From Paroedura picta (lineage: Eukaryota > Chordata > Lepidosauria > Squamata > Gekkonidae), in assembly GCF_049243985.1 (NCBI RefSeq), contig NC_135369.1:26768765-26832764 (forward strand): DNA of 64,000 nt, written 5' to 3'. Of this stretch, positions 26,545-41,500 are shown piece after piece (positions within the stretch are counted from its first letter, which is position 1; every line of letters starts with the position of its first letter). The translations under genes were made by a program, and so were the position numbers. The notes beneath the pieces were generated by a model. The model did not search any database and was not told the DNA's origin. It saw nothing but the letters and a program-made list of their open reading frames with translations.

Positions 26545-29500
26545 CTAGGAGGAGGAAAACAGAGCTGGGGTCAGAGACCGAACCTGCATGCTCTGGCCAT
26601 CAGCCATGCCAAGAATTGCCACTTAAGTCCTCTCTACCCATGCAGGCTGGGGTGAGGTGAATAAATTCAAGGAGGGTGCCCCTGCGGGCTTCTCTTCCTG
26701 ACTCAGGACAGTGACAAAGATGCAAACCTGGAGGAGCCAAGAGCTGTCCTCCTGCACAGCTGCTTTATCCAGCCCCACGTGCCAACTCTGACCCACCCAA
26801 AGCCAAAGGGGAGGCTAAAAGTTCCCAACAGCAATTGCCTCCCCCTAATAACTAAGAAGCCCTTGGCGTTGGAAAAAGGCGCTTGGTATCCAAGCCTGCC
26901 TGAGAGCCTCCATCCAAACAATCTGTCAAACCTCATTGTTTACAACAGGTCTTAATCCTGTGCATCTCTAAACAGAATAATCTTTGATAATCTCACTGTG
27001 CCGCAGCAAGTGCTGAATGTCGTCACAAAGTGGTTTGTTTGCGTCCAATGCGTGCAAGTGGAAAAGCTAACAAACCAGGGCCCTGTGTTGGTTGTGCATT
27101 TGGCTGAGGAGCTTAGAATGGCACTAGTGGCCTCTGATGCATCTCATTTTGTGTAGTTTTTTTCGGGAGGGATGACACATGGGGATCAGAAGTGCTGATC
27201 ACTGACAACAGCTGCCCAGCTGGGCTTCTGTGATTTCTAGGAGGGCGGATTCTTTCATAACGTCCGAGTTTTGCACCCACATGGGAATAACAGTGCTCAG
27301 CTACATGCACGATTAATGCTCTCTAGGGCATAGCACTCCCACCACAACTCAATTGTCTAAGTCGGACCTTCTGTCTTTTGACAGGTCCCCCTCCGCTTTA
27401 GGTCTGCTTTAGGCTCTCCTACACAGAGGTATTGCGTGGGAGAATCAGAACCTTCCTGCCAATTCGTGCAGAGAATGCTCACTTGCAAGAAGCCACCCAG
27501 AGTTCCCAGCCCTGCTCCACCATCCCGGCAACGTAGTCCACAGCTGGCAGGAGGTAGTTCCGCATGAGGAAAAGCAGCAGCTCCTTGAGGTACTCGGCCA
27601 GGTGCAACACAAAATCCGGAAGGTGGGTCTGGAGCTGCAGGGAAAGGAGCAGAGAAGAGGTGGAAGCTCAGCCATTTGCTGTGCGGTCTGCTCAATGCAC
27701 AGCCTGCATCTTTAGCATACAGCTTACGGACTGCAGTTATTGGTTCTCACCCCTTTCTTGAGGAGCTGGGGCTAAGAGCAGGTGCAAATTTTATGTGTGG
27801 CTCTCTACAGCCCTTTAAAGGGCTTGCCACAGGATACTGGTCACACATCACTATTGGGAAAAGAGGATAAATCAAGTAGGGGAATGGGGAAAAGGAACAT
27901 GGAATTTGAAGATATGATAGAAGCGCTCTTGATCTGAAGTCCCTCCCCGTGAATAGCAGAAAGGGTCATTCTCAGCCAATCCAAGAGTAGCAGGTGTGTT
28001 GATGGGAGCTGTATTCCTCCCTTTCATCAGATCTGCTAGGCCTCTGGCTGCTGCTGGTTCTCCTTTCCATCCACACCTTTCAATACTCTGCAGAGAACTT
28101 TTCCTGTCCCAGTCTGCTACTTTTTGTTACCGAGTTGTTCACATGCACAACTGGAGATGGGTCCCTGGCAGCTTAGTGTGAGCAGCAGGAGAACCTCTTC
28201 CTCTCTGCATGGCAAAGAGCTGGACTCCTCACTCCCAATGAGTGGTATTGGGTGGTCTGGATACAAAATCTGGCATGACAGATCCAGGCCTACCTGCCCT
28301 ACCTGTATGGCCAAAACAGCATGTCAGGAGAAATGAACCGCTGGAAAGGTCCTGTATGCTGCTTTGCTTTCTATCGGAATTCTTCAGCCACTGCTGATAA
28401 CTCACTTCCTGTAAATATTCCCCACTGTGACCCATGCCCCATGCAATCCGCCCACTCGCTACCTCCATTGGGCAAGCTGGCCAAGGAAAGAGAGGAAATG
28501 CCACCCTTACCCATTCAATGAGCCTGGGCAGGTTGTCTCCAAGCCAGGCTAGCTGAGTAGAGCATTTCCCAGAGATATACATGGCAGTCTCATTCGTCTT
28601 GGCCCAGACGAGCTCCAAGTTTGGTCCCAGCACGGTCACCATGTGTGAGTAGTAGAGAGGCACATTTGCTTCTAGCCAGCTGGAACGGAAGGCGTTTAGA
28701 CATTTACACCCAAGGCAACCTACAGCATTGTTCTGCCCTCGTTCAGTCCTTCCTAAGCAAGCCACTGGGAGGGAGGTTAGGCAGAGAGACAGTAGTGGCT
28801 GGCCCACTATTCCTGCCCCCCCCCCAACCATTGCTAAGTGGGAATTTGAACCTCAGCCTCTCAGTGCCTCATGTGACACTAAGAGAAAGACATTTTTCCA
28901 ACTCAGGCCTGAGCAGCAAAGGGGATTTGTAAAGAAGTTGTATGGGATTAGCTGGACTGTGAGTCAAAAATGTCCTAATCGGAAATATATTGCTTTGAAC
29001 AATGAACTTTAACAAACCTACTAGCTGTCTTCACAACTTCACAACTTTCTTGAATGAAATATATGAAAGCCACCTCAGTATCTTTCAAACATGTGACAAA
29101 CATGTGAACAGCTAACTCAAGTCTTAGAATATGCTTAAATCTTAGCAGATATCTTACAGTTGGAGCTCTATTCAGGAGCAGGAGACAGAAAATAATCACG
29201 CAAAATGTTGCTGTGTGGATCTAGGTTTGTATCCTCTTGCCAGATATTCATATTAGGGATGTGCTACTTTTTTACTTTAAGTCTGGCCTAGTTATACGTT
29301 TCCAGTTTTGCCAGCCCAACAGGTCAGCAGGAAGCACTGTGGGGAAACTGCCCTTGCTGTGACCACTTGCTGCCGTGCTGCTCATTAAAACCGATGCAGG
29401 AAGTGTTCGGAAGCTACACCTTTTTTCACATTTTTCATAGCAAGGAGGGAGGGGAGTAGAAGAGGATGCAGGGGAAGCCAGTCTTAAGCCCAATTGAGCT

Positions 29501-32500
29501 GACCCTGCCAGCATCATGGAATCTATGAGCTCGATCCAAAGACCACATGCAGCCAACGTGATCATTCTCTGGATCACGGATTTCCAACCAGGGTTCCCTG
29601 AGAGTTCCCAAGGGGTTCGGTAGCATATCCCGGAGGTTTGGCTGCTGATGTCACCGGAGCCCACTTCTCTATTGTACTACAGGCCCTCCACAGGGCAGAC
29701 CTAAAGCATCCACTTTGTTTAATCCTATTGGCTCTGCCTAAGGCCAGTCACGAGCCTCTTGTGGCGCAGAGTGGTAAGGCAGCCGTCTGAAAGCTTTGCC
29801 CATAAGGCTGGGAGTTCAATCCCAGCAGCCGGCTCAAGGTTGACTCAGCCTTCCATCCTTCCGAGGTCGGTAAAATGAGTACCCAGCTTGCTGGGGGGTA
29901 AACGGTCATGACTGGGGAAGGCACTGGCAAACCACCCCGTATTGAGTCTGCCATGAAAACGCTAGAGGGCGTCACCCCAAGGGTCAGACATGACTCGGTG
30001 TTTGCACAGGGGATACCTTTACCTTTACCTTTTTAACGCCAGTCACATCCGGTGGGAATGTAGGAGCGATGTCATTTCTGTGGGGGCATGGGCAGGCAGG
30101 CTGACCATTTCTGGGGTTTCTCAAAGCCTAAGAAATACTTCAGGGGTTCCTACACTGTCCAAAGGTTGAAAAAAGTCCTGAAACTCGACGTAACGAAACC
30201 TGCACAATGGCAACCATTAACCAAATGAAGCAGTGCCTGAGCATATCGTGTCCTCCTTTCGGAGCTATCCATCTTTCTTAGTCTAGGCCCTAGGCAATGT
30301 TCCAGGAGCCTCACCCATGCTAAGTGCTGAGCTGCTATGGGCACCTGGCTCCCCACCTGGCCTTAAGGGGAGGTGCTGCTATTGTCCTTCTCTGCTGATG
30401 CAGATCCACAGCAAGTCACTGACCTGTATCCTTTGAAAGAGTAATTGGAGACTTTGTTCCAGGCTTGCTGAGAAGCAGATAGGATGCCAGAATCACGGAG
30501 GATGTGAGCAGAGGCAGATGCTGGGGGAGGGAGAGACACAGATAGGCTTCATTTAGGGGGAGAATCAGGGGTAGTCAAACTGCAGCCCTCCAGATGTCCA
30601 TGGACTACAATTCCCACGAGCCCCTGCCAGCGAATGCTGGCAGGGGCTTGTGGGAATTGTAGTCCATGGACATCTGGAGGGCTGCAGTTTGACTACCCCT
30701 GGGGAGAATGGTCAAGAGTGGGCTGCACAGACCCAGTCTGTCTATCCTTAAAGGAAAGAATTTGCTTCTCCACACAGATCCCCTCTCCCCCGTGGCAGGA
30801 CTAACCTTCGAAGGAGCCATGAGTCCTGATGTCATGCATCAAAAACCCCGTGGTAAATACCAGGATAACCAGCAGCAGTCGAAACCAGGGGAACCCACTG
30901 CCTTTCATCTTGAGCAACAAGTTCTTTAAAATAAAAGAGCCCAAAGAGAAATCAAACAAGTTTAGTCACAGAGGGGGGAGATACAAGACTTGCTAAGGAC
31001 CCGCTGGCCCTCCAAAGCCCACCTTCTGCTTCCCCAGCAAGTAAATATACCTTACAGGTGGATCTGCAAGCAGCCACATCCTGAGCATTGCTTGGTCCTT
31101 TCAAGGCCAGCTCTTCGTTTGTGACTTTAAAGGAATGGACCATTTCCTGCAAAGATTTCCGCATCTGGAGAAGAAAAGGATCACAAACAGTCCTGTCAAA
31201 CAGCAGCCAGAGGCTGCAAACTGAACCAAGAGGGCTGTCAGCTGTCAAAGCACTGAAATGCCAGCCACTTGCCTTTGGGGTGGGGTGGGGAAGAGGCCCA
31301 ACTCCTGCCTTCCAAGGGCCAGCCTCTTCCTTTGCCAAGCAACTGAATGCTGACTTCTAACATGCAAACAGAGCCAGTCCCTTGAATCACAACCACAAAT
31401 CAGATGAGCCAGCTACATCCTTTGCCCTGAGCTGGCATGCAAAGCTATGAAATACTGCAGCTAGTACCCCTTCTCAGCATTCTAATCCATCCTGTCCACA
31501 AGGCCCAAGAGGGATAATAACCTTTGTAAACAAACTCCAGTCGAACAAGCTAAGGATGACTAGCTGGCATAACGGAACACCAGCGATGTTATAACTCCTC
31601 ACAAATGTAAAGAAGAGTTGGTTCTTATATGCCACTTTTCTCTATCAGGAGGAGTCTCAAAGCGGCTTACAATCGCCTTCCCTTTCCTCTCCCCACAACA
31701 GACCCCCTGTGGGGGAGGTGAGGCTGAGAGAGCCCTGAGATTCCTGCTCAGTCAGAACAGCTTTATCAGTGCTGTGGGGAGCCCAAGGTCACCCAGCTGG
31801 CTGCATGTGGAGGAGGAGCAGGGAATCAAAGCCGGCTCGCCAGATTAGAAGTCGGTGCTCCTAACCACTACACCAAGCTGTCCCGAAATAGGCTCTTAAA
31901 AGCCACCCCTCCTGCAGCTGCTGACTATCCTATGCCAGCCCCATCTAGGTATGAGCCCCAAGTGGATATGGGCTGGGCATTCTCTTGGCAGGCCCTTCCT
32001 CTGTGCCAATTTTGCCCTTGCATGCGGAGTAAAAATGACCAAGGATTGCAAACCTTTTTGGGGATGCTGTCCAAGGACTCCCAAAGGTGATTCAGGAGCA
32101 GGCTAGGGAGGGAAAGCAAGGCACAGATATTAGCCATGGAGAGCCGATGCCCTCTGAAGAACCACAGCTGTTCGTAACGCAACTGCTGCCGTGGCACAAA
32201 AGCTCTGCAGTGAGAGCGAAAACAACACGCTGGCCGCACGCTAACACGTCACTCCACAGTTCCGCTCTCTCTTTTGCTATCTTACCACCTTGCAAATGGG
32301 ATACACGGAAGGGGAACTGCACTCAAAGGCCTTAACCCATCTAATTATTATGGGATGGGGAGGCAGAGGGCAGGGCAGCCACCTGGGGCCTTCCAGAGCG
32401 GCAGAATCTTTAGGTCCAGCATCTGCTCACTTTTAGAAATACTTTTTGCACTTGCAGATGAGTCTCCTCTCCTCTTTGTTATGTCTGCAAAAACCCAATG

Positions 32501-35500
32501 GGGATTTAGAAATGACTGGACTAGGAAGTAGAAGAAGCTGAACACGCTATTACCTGAAATTGCCTTCGGCTAGCCCTGTACACACAATTTGAGGACGGGG
32601 TCAGCACAGGCAGATGTTGGCACTACCCATGATCGAGGATGCTGGCTCTCCTTCGCACATGGGCACAATATCTACACTTACTTTGGGGGGAAAATCTACT
32701 TTCCCAAAAGCCTTCTCAGAGGGGAAGGTGAGAAGTGTGCCAGGGATCTTCTCTGGATATAAAAGGGGCCCCAGCTCCTCCCTGTGAAGTTCTTCAGCCC
32801 AGCTTCTCCCGAGCCTCTTTCTAGTTCATCACCTTTAGGCACCATGAGGGCTAGGAACGTTTTCCTTTTAAGTCAAAGCTGTGATTCAAGCAGCGTAATT
32901 CAGACAAGAAGAATTTGCAGCACAGAGGCAGTACAGTGGCACTCGCCTATTCGCACCTAGACTGTGAGAGGTGTTTGATGTACAACTGTCTCCAGACGCT
33001 GAAGCTGAGGGGATCCAGGTTGAGGCAGTCCGTCAGGCAGTTTAGCAGCTGCACAGGGGTGAGAGAAGAATGATTCTCAGAGATCTAACAACCGGAAAGA
33101 GAATTCTGCAACAGGATCACTGATAAAGTCATGAGGCCACATTGATTTTGAGAGCTGGATGACCTCTATGAAATTTTATATCCCCCCCCCCCCCCCCCAA
33201 TGCAGCCGCAGGTAGGACAGTATTGCTTTTCCTCAGCTCTTGAGGGTTCCATCTTGTCTCTGGGACACAAGGGAAAAGATGCGGACGAGTGAGCCTGCAC
33301 CTATGGAATACTGTGTCATATGTGTGTTATGTGCTGTCAAGCAGCTTCTGACTCATGATGACCCTGTGAAATAATGGCTTCCAGAATGTGCTATCATTAA
33401 CAGCCTTGCTCAGGCCTTTCAAACTGAAGGCCATAGTTTCCTTGATTGAATTAATCAACTGCCTGTTAATGTTTTCCTCTTTTCCTAGCATAAAATTGTC
33501 TTTTCCAGCAAATCTAGTCTCATACGGCCTCTTGGGTGACATTAATTCACATCCGGATCTCTGTTGTTCTCAGAGGATCTGGAAAGGAACTTACTCTGGC
33601 ATAAGGTTTCTAGGCCCTGGCCTGAATGGCCCAGGTTGGCTTTAACTTGTTTGATCTTGAAAGCTAAGCAGGGTCAACCCTGGTTAGTGTTTGGGGGAGA
33701 GACCACCTATGAAGTTTGGGGTTGCTATGCAGAGGCAGACAACGGTGAATCATGTCTTCTGCCTTGGAAACCATACAGGAGGGTTGGCCGCAATCTCTGG
33801 TATATTGTTTTGTTTCATACTGGAGCATGCATCTGTTATAAACGACCCTGAGCCGTATGGGAGGGCAATATAAAATGCAATCAACCAATAAGAACTGTGG
33901 CTCTCCAGATGTCCATGTCCATCATCATGCTGGCAGGGATTCATGGGGTTTGCATGGACATCCAGAGAGCCACAGTTTGGCCACCCCTGCCATACAGGGC
34001 TGTCATAAGTTGACTGCAACTTGGCAATGCTTTCCACCGAAAATTATTCTAGATGACTAGCCTCTCCGAGTCCCCAGGCCAAAGTGAGCTAGATGGGGAA
34101 ATAAACGGCCGGGGAAGAGGTGGCTTCTTTTCCACTGGCTGGTTCTTGCAGGCATCATCTCAGGCATCAGTTTTTTGGACAACTGATTACAGAGCAGAGA
34201 GGGGCTGCAAATTATGGGGCTATTCAATGAACCCTCTTGATGCCCATCCTAACTCCCGGACTTCAGTGCAGTCCCTGCCTCACCTCCTTTTTCATGTCAT
34301 CTGGACAGTTGAGAGTGGTTCTGGAGAGGAAGGAAGGGAAATATGTGTGTAGGGTGGTCTCTGGCTTTGCCCCAAAGGCCAGAACTTTCAGGCGGGGATA
34401 CGATTGCCGCAGCTGCTCCTGCAGGCTGAGGAAAGAGAGAGAGAGAGAGAGAGAGATCACATCAGCCCACCATGGTGGGAAATAAGAAGGATTCCATTTT
34501 GTGCTGGGGACGCCATGTAGCAAGGAAGGGGAAATTCCAACTACTGGGACTTTTCCATAAGATTACCCAATTGCACAGGCTCCCTAGCCCTTCACCAGCA
34601 CGATTCAAGGGGTAGCCATGTTAGGCTACCTGTTATCAGAAGAAGTAAGCCGTGACTCACAAAGCTCCTACAAATTCTGTTAGTCCTTAAGGGGCTACTG
34701 GGCCCTTGCTCTTTTCTACTACCACCAAGACTGCAGGACTTCCCTTGGCCAAAGGCAACCAGAGGTGCATCTGCCACAGGCCCCGTTGCTCTACTCCACA
34801 GGGCTGTAGGGAAGTGCCGGAGGCAGGTCCCATTTTCCTGCCCAGGAGATCAGATCTGTCAATCAGCCTGAGGCTAAGGGGAGGGGCCTTCGTTGTAGCC
34901 AGAGATGATTCAACCCACTAGCACATGTTACAGGCCTTGCCGTTCCAGTGGCCTCGCAGTGCTGTACGATTAGGGGGCCTTTCATACTTATGAGGCTTGC
35001 AGACCATAAGAATGAAAAAAAGAAACTATCATTGCCTCCAAAGTTCCACACATATCCCTGGGAAGGGTGCCCCACTTATTACAGCCCAAGTAAAAGCACC
35101 AGTTGTGTTCTGCTAAGGCCCTGCAAATTGTTAAACTGGCTTTGCTGCTGCAGGTCCCACAAATCCTTAAACCGGGGCTTGCTGTAGCACAGTCACACAC
35201 CACAGGAGGAACAAAAGCTCCCTGTTTCTGGAGTTTTAAGGATCATTTTACTGGGTTTAGTGTGCTAAGATATATGCTTGTTTTCTTAAAGTGCTTTTTA
35301 ACTTTAATTATTGACTTAAGTCATACCCTACCATTCTCCACAATGAAGACTACGAATTAGTCCTCCATTTTATCCTCAACAACATCTTTATGAGGTCGGT
35401 TACACAGAGTCTGTAGTCTTGAGTCAGACCGGTCCATAGACACCCAGCCAAGCATCCATGACAGAGTGGGAATTCGAACCCAGGTCTCCCAGATCCTAGT

Positions 35501-38500
35501 TACACACTCTAGTCAGCACTACCACCTTAAGAATCAAGTTGGCAGAATATATATTTAAAATAATGATTTGTCAAAAGAAACAGCAGCTTAGAAGGCAGAA
35601 GATGATTCCAATGCTGGCTTCCAAATGCCTTTATCTTTAAAATGTAATATTAGGAGTGCCTGGGCATCCACCCACAGCCTCAGCGGTTGTGTGACATACA
35701 AAGTAAATAAATTAAATAACTATTAGATACTTCGGATGAAACAATAAAATGGGCACGAGAGCCCCCAACTACCACATGACGCATGGAAAGCTACATGCGT
35801 GCTATTCCAGACTTCTTTTGTGATGCTGGAGGTTATTATTAATCTGGCTCTGAACACTGCAAAGAATGGGAGTGGAACAGCTTGTATTTGATTGATTGTA
35901 ACTGATTTTGCATAACTGGTGCAGAACAATGGGCAGAGGGGACACTTCCCACAATGCACTGCCATACCTGGGTGGTAAGGAGTTGTTGGGCATGAAGGCA
36001 AAGTCCAAGATAGGGAAGAAGTCTTTGGGTCCGATCATGCCAAAGCCTTTTGTCAAGTTGGGGTGCATCCTGTAAGAAAGCGAGTGGTGCCTATCAGTGG
36101 GAATAGCCTCAGCACCAAATACAAAGACCACAGATGCTTTTCCCAGTCAAGTCCAGTGCTTGGACCCTGCAAACGACCCATCAGTCTCACAGAGTCCCTT
36201 GTGGGGCAACCCTTCAGTCTCATCCTAGCTGTTCGTTAAATGACTAGGCTAAGAGCTTCTTTCAGCATCACTACAGGGCTGGCAGCACAGGCAGGTGCCC
36301 CATCGAACAAGAACCCAGGGCTCATGGGCACAGGGAGTGGTGGGACGGATAGCAGGGTATGGAGCATTCAGCTTTGTTCTGAACACCTATGCGGGGCCTG
36401 AGGATCCCTCTCTCTTGCCTCCCTTGTCACAGGCAAAGGGAAAATTGACTCAATTTCCACAGATGTTGCTTTACAAAGGCTTTCTAAAAGATGGACATAG
36501 AATTCACATAATACTTTATGACCAACCCAATAACAGCACACAAGCTTTTCTGTTCTCCAGACCTCTTCATCACCTGGCATGATGAAGAGTCCTGGAGAAC
36601 TCCAAAGCTTGCACAATGTTTAGAAACAAGAAGAGTTGGTTTTTATACACGGCTTTTCACTGCCTGAAGGAGTCTCAAAGCAGCTTACAATCATCTTCCC
36701 TTCCTCTCCCCACAACAGACACCCTGTGAGGTAGGTGAGGCTGAGAGAGACCTGATATCACTGCTCGGTCAGAACAGCTTTATCAGGGCTGTGGCCAGCC
36801 CAAGGTCACCCAGCTAGCTGCACGTGGGGGAATGTGGAATCAAGCCCAGATAAATGACTGGAGAACCGGGGCATGCTGCAGCAGGCAAGAATCATAGGCT
36901 CATGTTATTGCTAAAAATTCCTTTTGTGGAACAACTCATAACATTAGACCTTGTCTGAAGAAGAATTCAAAACAGAGATCCACTCTGGAAACTCTGTCTT
37001 TCACAAGGTTTATCATAATAAAAGAAAGAAGACATTTTACATGGCTTTCTCTGCATGAACTTCATTTCATGGTGATGTTTAGAGGCAACACTGTTACCTT
37101 TGGACCAACATAGTTGCAAATTTGTCTCCAAACAAAGTCACCTGTCTCTCTGCACTATAAATGCACTAATACCTCCCTCAGTCTTCACGCAGGATAAATA
37201 TAGCAGAGCTTCATTTATTGGAAATGCACAACCCTGTGATACTTTGAAGTCAAAAGGTGTGAGGTGGAGCCTGATTTTGCACCACCTCCCCCACACCGTG
37301 TTACAGACACATAGAAAAACTCACATCAACAGTCGATCCAAGTAGGTGATGGCGTACGGGGAGAGTGATTTGATGCCCAGAACGGGAAGCATAATGCTGA
37401 GCCACACTGCAGAAGAAAAGGACGATACCACAGCTTTTGGTTAGGGATCAGCATGCTCCTTGACAGCGTTGGAGGGAGGGGTGCCCCATATCCAGTGACC
37501 AGTGCAAAGATGTCTACAATGACTTGGGAAAGCTGCTCAAGAAGAAGCACAAATTTGTTACTGACAAATGAATTACACCTGCTTGGCTAAATAACCAGAA
37601 TCCACTGAGTTCTCTTCTACTGCAGGTGACATAAAGACCATGGAGAACATATCCTGGAGCCATTAATGAGGAGTGATGGCTCCCACAGCACCAAGAAGTT
37701 AACTAGATACTTTCTCCAAGATCACCTCTTCAGATTATTATTATTATTTTATTTATTAGCCGCCTCTCCCTGGAGGCTCAAGGCAGGTTACAATCACATA
37801 AAACCCCCAAGTATCCCCCTAAAACCAATAAAAACTAATACAGATAATATAAGATGGCCGAAATTATTGCCAGGTTTCTATTCTCCCTCCATGACTGCTC
37901 TTCTTGACCACTCGAGTCTGAATTTTGTTGGCTTACTCTCTTTTACGGATTAAATTTTTATTGTTTCTTTTCTATAGATGCCAATAATGGTCCCGAATTT
38001 GAATTTGACAAATGAACTGAGATTGAACTAGTATACAAATATCAAGCTGTTTGTTTTAAATGTTTCCATACGCATGATTTGGGAGGTGGCTACAGGTTGT
38101 CACAGCAATGTGGGAGCATGCATGGACCACCGCTTGCCTTCCTCTCTCTGTTTCTAAGGTAAATGTGCATTGTATCAACCGCTGACTTAGTACTACCCCG
38201 TTTCCTGCTGCTTCCTCGCCTGCAGCAAGGGCTCCGTCTGGTAATACATCTTTCATAGCAGCAGGGATCCCTTAGGAGTCAACCCACCATTAACAAATCT
38301 TCCCAACCTGCAGTTTATAAACGCTGCCATTTAAGGCTTTTCTTGCCTTCAGTGCAAAACTCATTCCCCAAGTTTTTCTTGCCTGAGCAGTCAGAAACAT
38401 TACAGCAGATGCCCAGAAATCTGACTCACAAGAGAAAAAAAAAGAATGCCATGCCAGATGACATTTTCGATCCTCAGGGTCAAGCCTGAGACAAGATGAC

Positions 38501-41500
38501 CCACTGCTTATCTTTAGTCAATAAAGAAATGCCCAGTCATTCAACTGTACTTTCTCATTTATATTTTAGCACAGAAAGTGAACCACAAGATGGGGAATTA
38601 TAGAGGGATGACGATAGGAGACAAAGATGAGGTTTAATTTTAATTCTTTGGTGATCCATCAGCTAAAGGGGGGGTGGGACACACATCCCCTACTAGTTTC
38701 CTAGCAGGTTCTTGGCCCCTTACCCCCTCTGGGCTAACCAGCCCCATAATCTAGCACTTTTAACCTTGGAGCTCCCAACAGCTGCTCCTCTCCTACCGAT
38801 GACCAAAGTATCCTTAAAATGTATGCCAGACTGCCACAGGGTTCTGAAGCCATATCGCAGCTGTGAGTTCTTGGTGGAAACTCCATTAAAAAGTACTGGG
38901 GGTGGGGGCGAGTCCCTCCTGCCTCCACAGTCTCGGTGCATGTTAAGCCCCCATGGTGCTTTTAAGCCCCCATGGTGCTTTCCCACTGGGAAACAGCAGT
39001 GACACTGTGACCGACAGTCCCCGTGGCAAAGTAGCCTATGTGGTACTGTGTAGTTTGCCCTGAGTGGCTGCTGTCCAGAGAAGGCAGTGACCTAAAGTTG
39101 TGATGTGGGCTACCAGAATGGTGGAACACGAACATTTAACTCAAAGGGATACTGTCCTACGATGTGCCCAGGATAGAGTTGAACAGGCTCTACTTACCTT
39201 TAAGCCCTTCTGTAAGATCAGCAAATCCAGCTTGCCCCAAGGCCCACATAATGGTGAGACATTTGGCCGGCCGGGTTTGGTAAGACCGCAAGAGCTCAAG
39301 ATACTGAGGCAAAAATAAATAAATAAAAAAAATAAAGCAAAGACAGCAGCATTAATGCAGAACTCTTGGGGATGGGATGATGCAGAGTGTCCTTCTGGGA
39401 AATTCCCCCAGCGACACGAGCAACTGCTAATGGGAAAATATAACCTGAAGTCCTCAAACGCAGGATACCATCACCTTATTCAGAAGTGGGGACACAGTGT
39501 AAGATCTCTGTGCACCATATATGCTGGTGTACTTGTACCCCACAACAGCTTCAGGCATCCCCTGATCCCTCTAGGGTAGGCTTTCCCAGGGCAGTAGCCA
39601 ATGAGAGTCACATGCACTGTCTTCTTGCTAGACTTCCCACCAAAACTGCTCTGTCAGCAATTCTGGAACTGCTTCCAGGCATACAAAACTGGAATAACTT
39701 AGCACCCAAAGGTCCGCATGGAACGTTGCCAGAGGCAGCAATGCTACTATGTCGCCTGCGTGATAACAGAGTGAACCTGATTGACAATAGGAGCACAAAC
39801 GTGGCTTCTGCTGACCGAAAAAGCAGCTGAGAACTGAAGGAAGTGGGGAGAGATGGAAAAACCTCTGCAGCAAACTGAGGGGGAGAAGTGGTTTCTGCTG
39901 GTTGGAACTATGTGACCCCAGCTTGCTCACCTTGCCCAAGTTAACTGTGGCAACTTTTGGTCGGTCCATCAACACTGCTTGTATGCAGATCCTGTATCCG
40001 TGCAGCGATTCCCCTGGAAGGCAAAGCACAGCAAGGAAAGACAATCAGGAATAACAGTGCAGGGGCTTGGGCATTCTGTTCACATAGCCTATGTGCTTGC
40101 AGCTTCTGTGGGACTGGGCTCAAGGGGCCCACCAACAGTCCCACAAATGGCTCCAACCCTGCTTGTCAAGCCCTTCCGGGAAGCACGTGTGGCAAAACTT
40201 TTCACCCAATGCCCTATTACCACAGTTTCACTTGGCTCTCACCAGGAGTCTTTTCCAGCTCTTGCAACATTGTGTAAATGCAGTGGTCAAAGAAAAGCTC
40301 CAGGACGCCCCCGGATTTCGACAGCAGGGACCTGATGATGTTCCTCAGCTCCTTGCTCACAAGGCAGTAGGGATAGTCTGCAGCCAAAACAATAATAATC
40401 CTAGTGGGGCATGATTAAGGAAGGATTTATAAAGTCAACACTCAATGCTGTGAGGACTTTCCCCACCTTCAGACTTGGAAACAAACATCAGTTTGGATGA
40501 GATGTTCCCATTTTCCAGGGAACAGCAGCCACTTCCCAAGCGGGGACCTAGGCAAATCCTCAGCTCTGGATGCTGTCTTAACCCAAGGAATGCATTCACC
40601 AGCTGGAGTCCGTGTTGATGTTGCAGCTCACATGAGCCCTAATGCAATAGAGGAGAATACTGCTGCTTCCTCAAGAGTGCAGCCCTGGTCCCTGGGCTCT
40701 TCCATCATGTTACCATGGTTCACCCTGTTTTGTTTCAAAAAGCAGTGGGCCAGAGCGACAAGCAAAGCTCATATTGTATAGAAGGTTTCATTACAAATGC
40801 TGTACTTTAACACAGCTGCTGCAGCAGGAGGAGCCTGGAGCTTTTTAAAGGCAAAGCTGCTGGCCTATAGCTAAGCCCCAATGTCTGCATTCCTGTGGGT
40901 CTGGGACAGGGCAGCTTGATATCACTTGATCTGTGGGCACAGCCTGCTGTAGAACGCTGTGCATGAAGCCCAGGGAAACAAAGGCAGCATTATCTTTAAA
41001 CCCCCCTCCCGCTCCGGAGGACCCCCGAATGTCCATCCAAAGCCAAGCGGCCAAAGGGGAGCCGCGCAAAGCAAAGCGCGGCTCCCAATTGGCCACTTGC
41101 CCGACCCTCGCTTGCCCTGGCTGGGGAGTCACCAGACAGATAGAAGATGCTGCCTGCCCGGTGAGTACTCCAGCCGCCCTCCTCCCACTAGGGAAAGGAG
41201 CAGGGACGCCACGTCCCTGCTCCTTTCCCACCGCCGCCATTTTCCGGCTTCTGCCGGACCCGGCCGCTCCTTCGCGCGCCCCGGCCTTCTCTCGGCCCCG
41301 GGAGCGGCCTCACTGCAGCGAAGATGCTCCCGGGGCTGAGAGAACGCCTTTTCCAGTGTCGGGGAGGGTCGCGGCCCGGCCTTCTCTCGGCCCCGCTGCG
41401 GTGAGCCTGCTCCCGGCGCTGACAGAAGACCGGCTCCTAGCGCCCATTTTATTCACAAATAAAATGGGCTTTAATTCTAGTTTATAATATTTCTATTTCC

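Noticed and set aside
28229-28831. 200-codon minus-strand open frame around TMEM214 exon 15
   Set aside because: Only 28511-28679 is conserved with human and it has proper splice sites; the flanks are intron.
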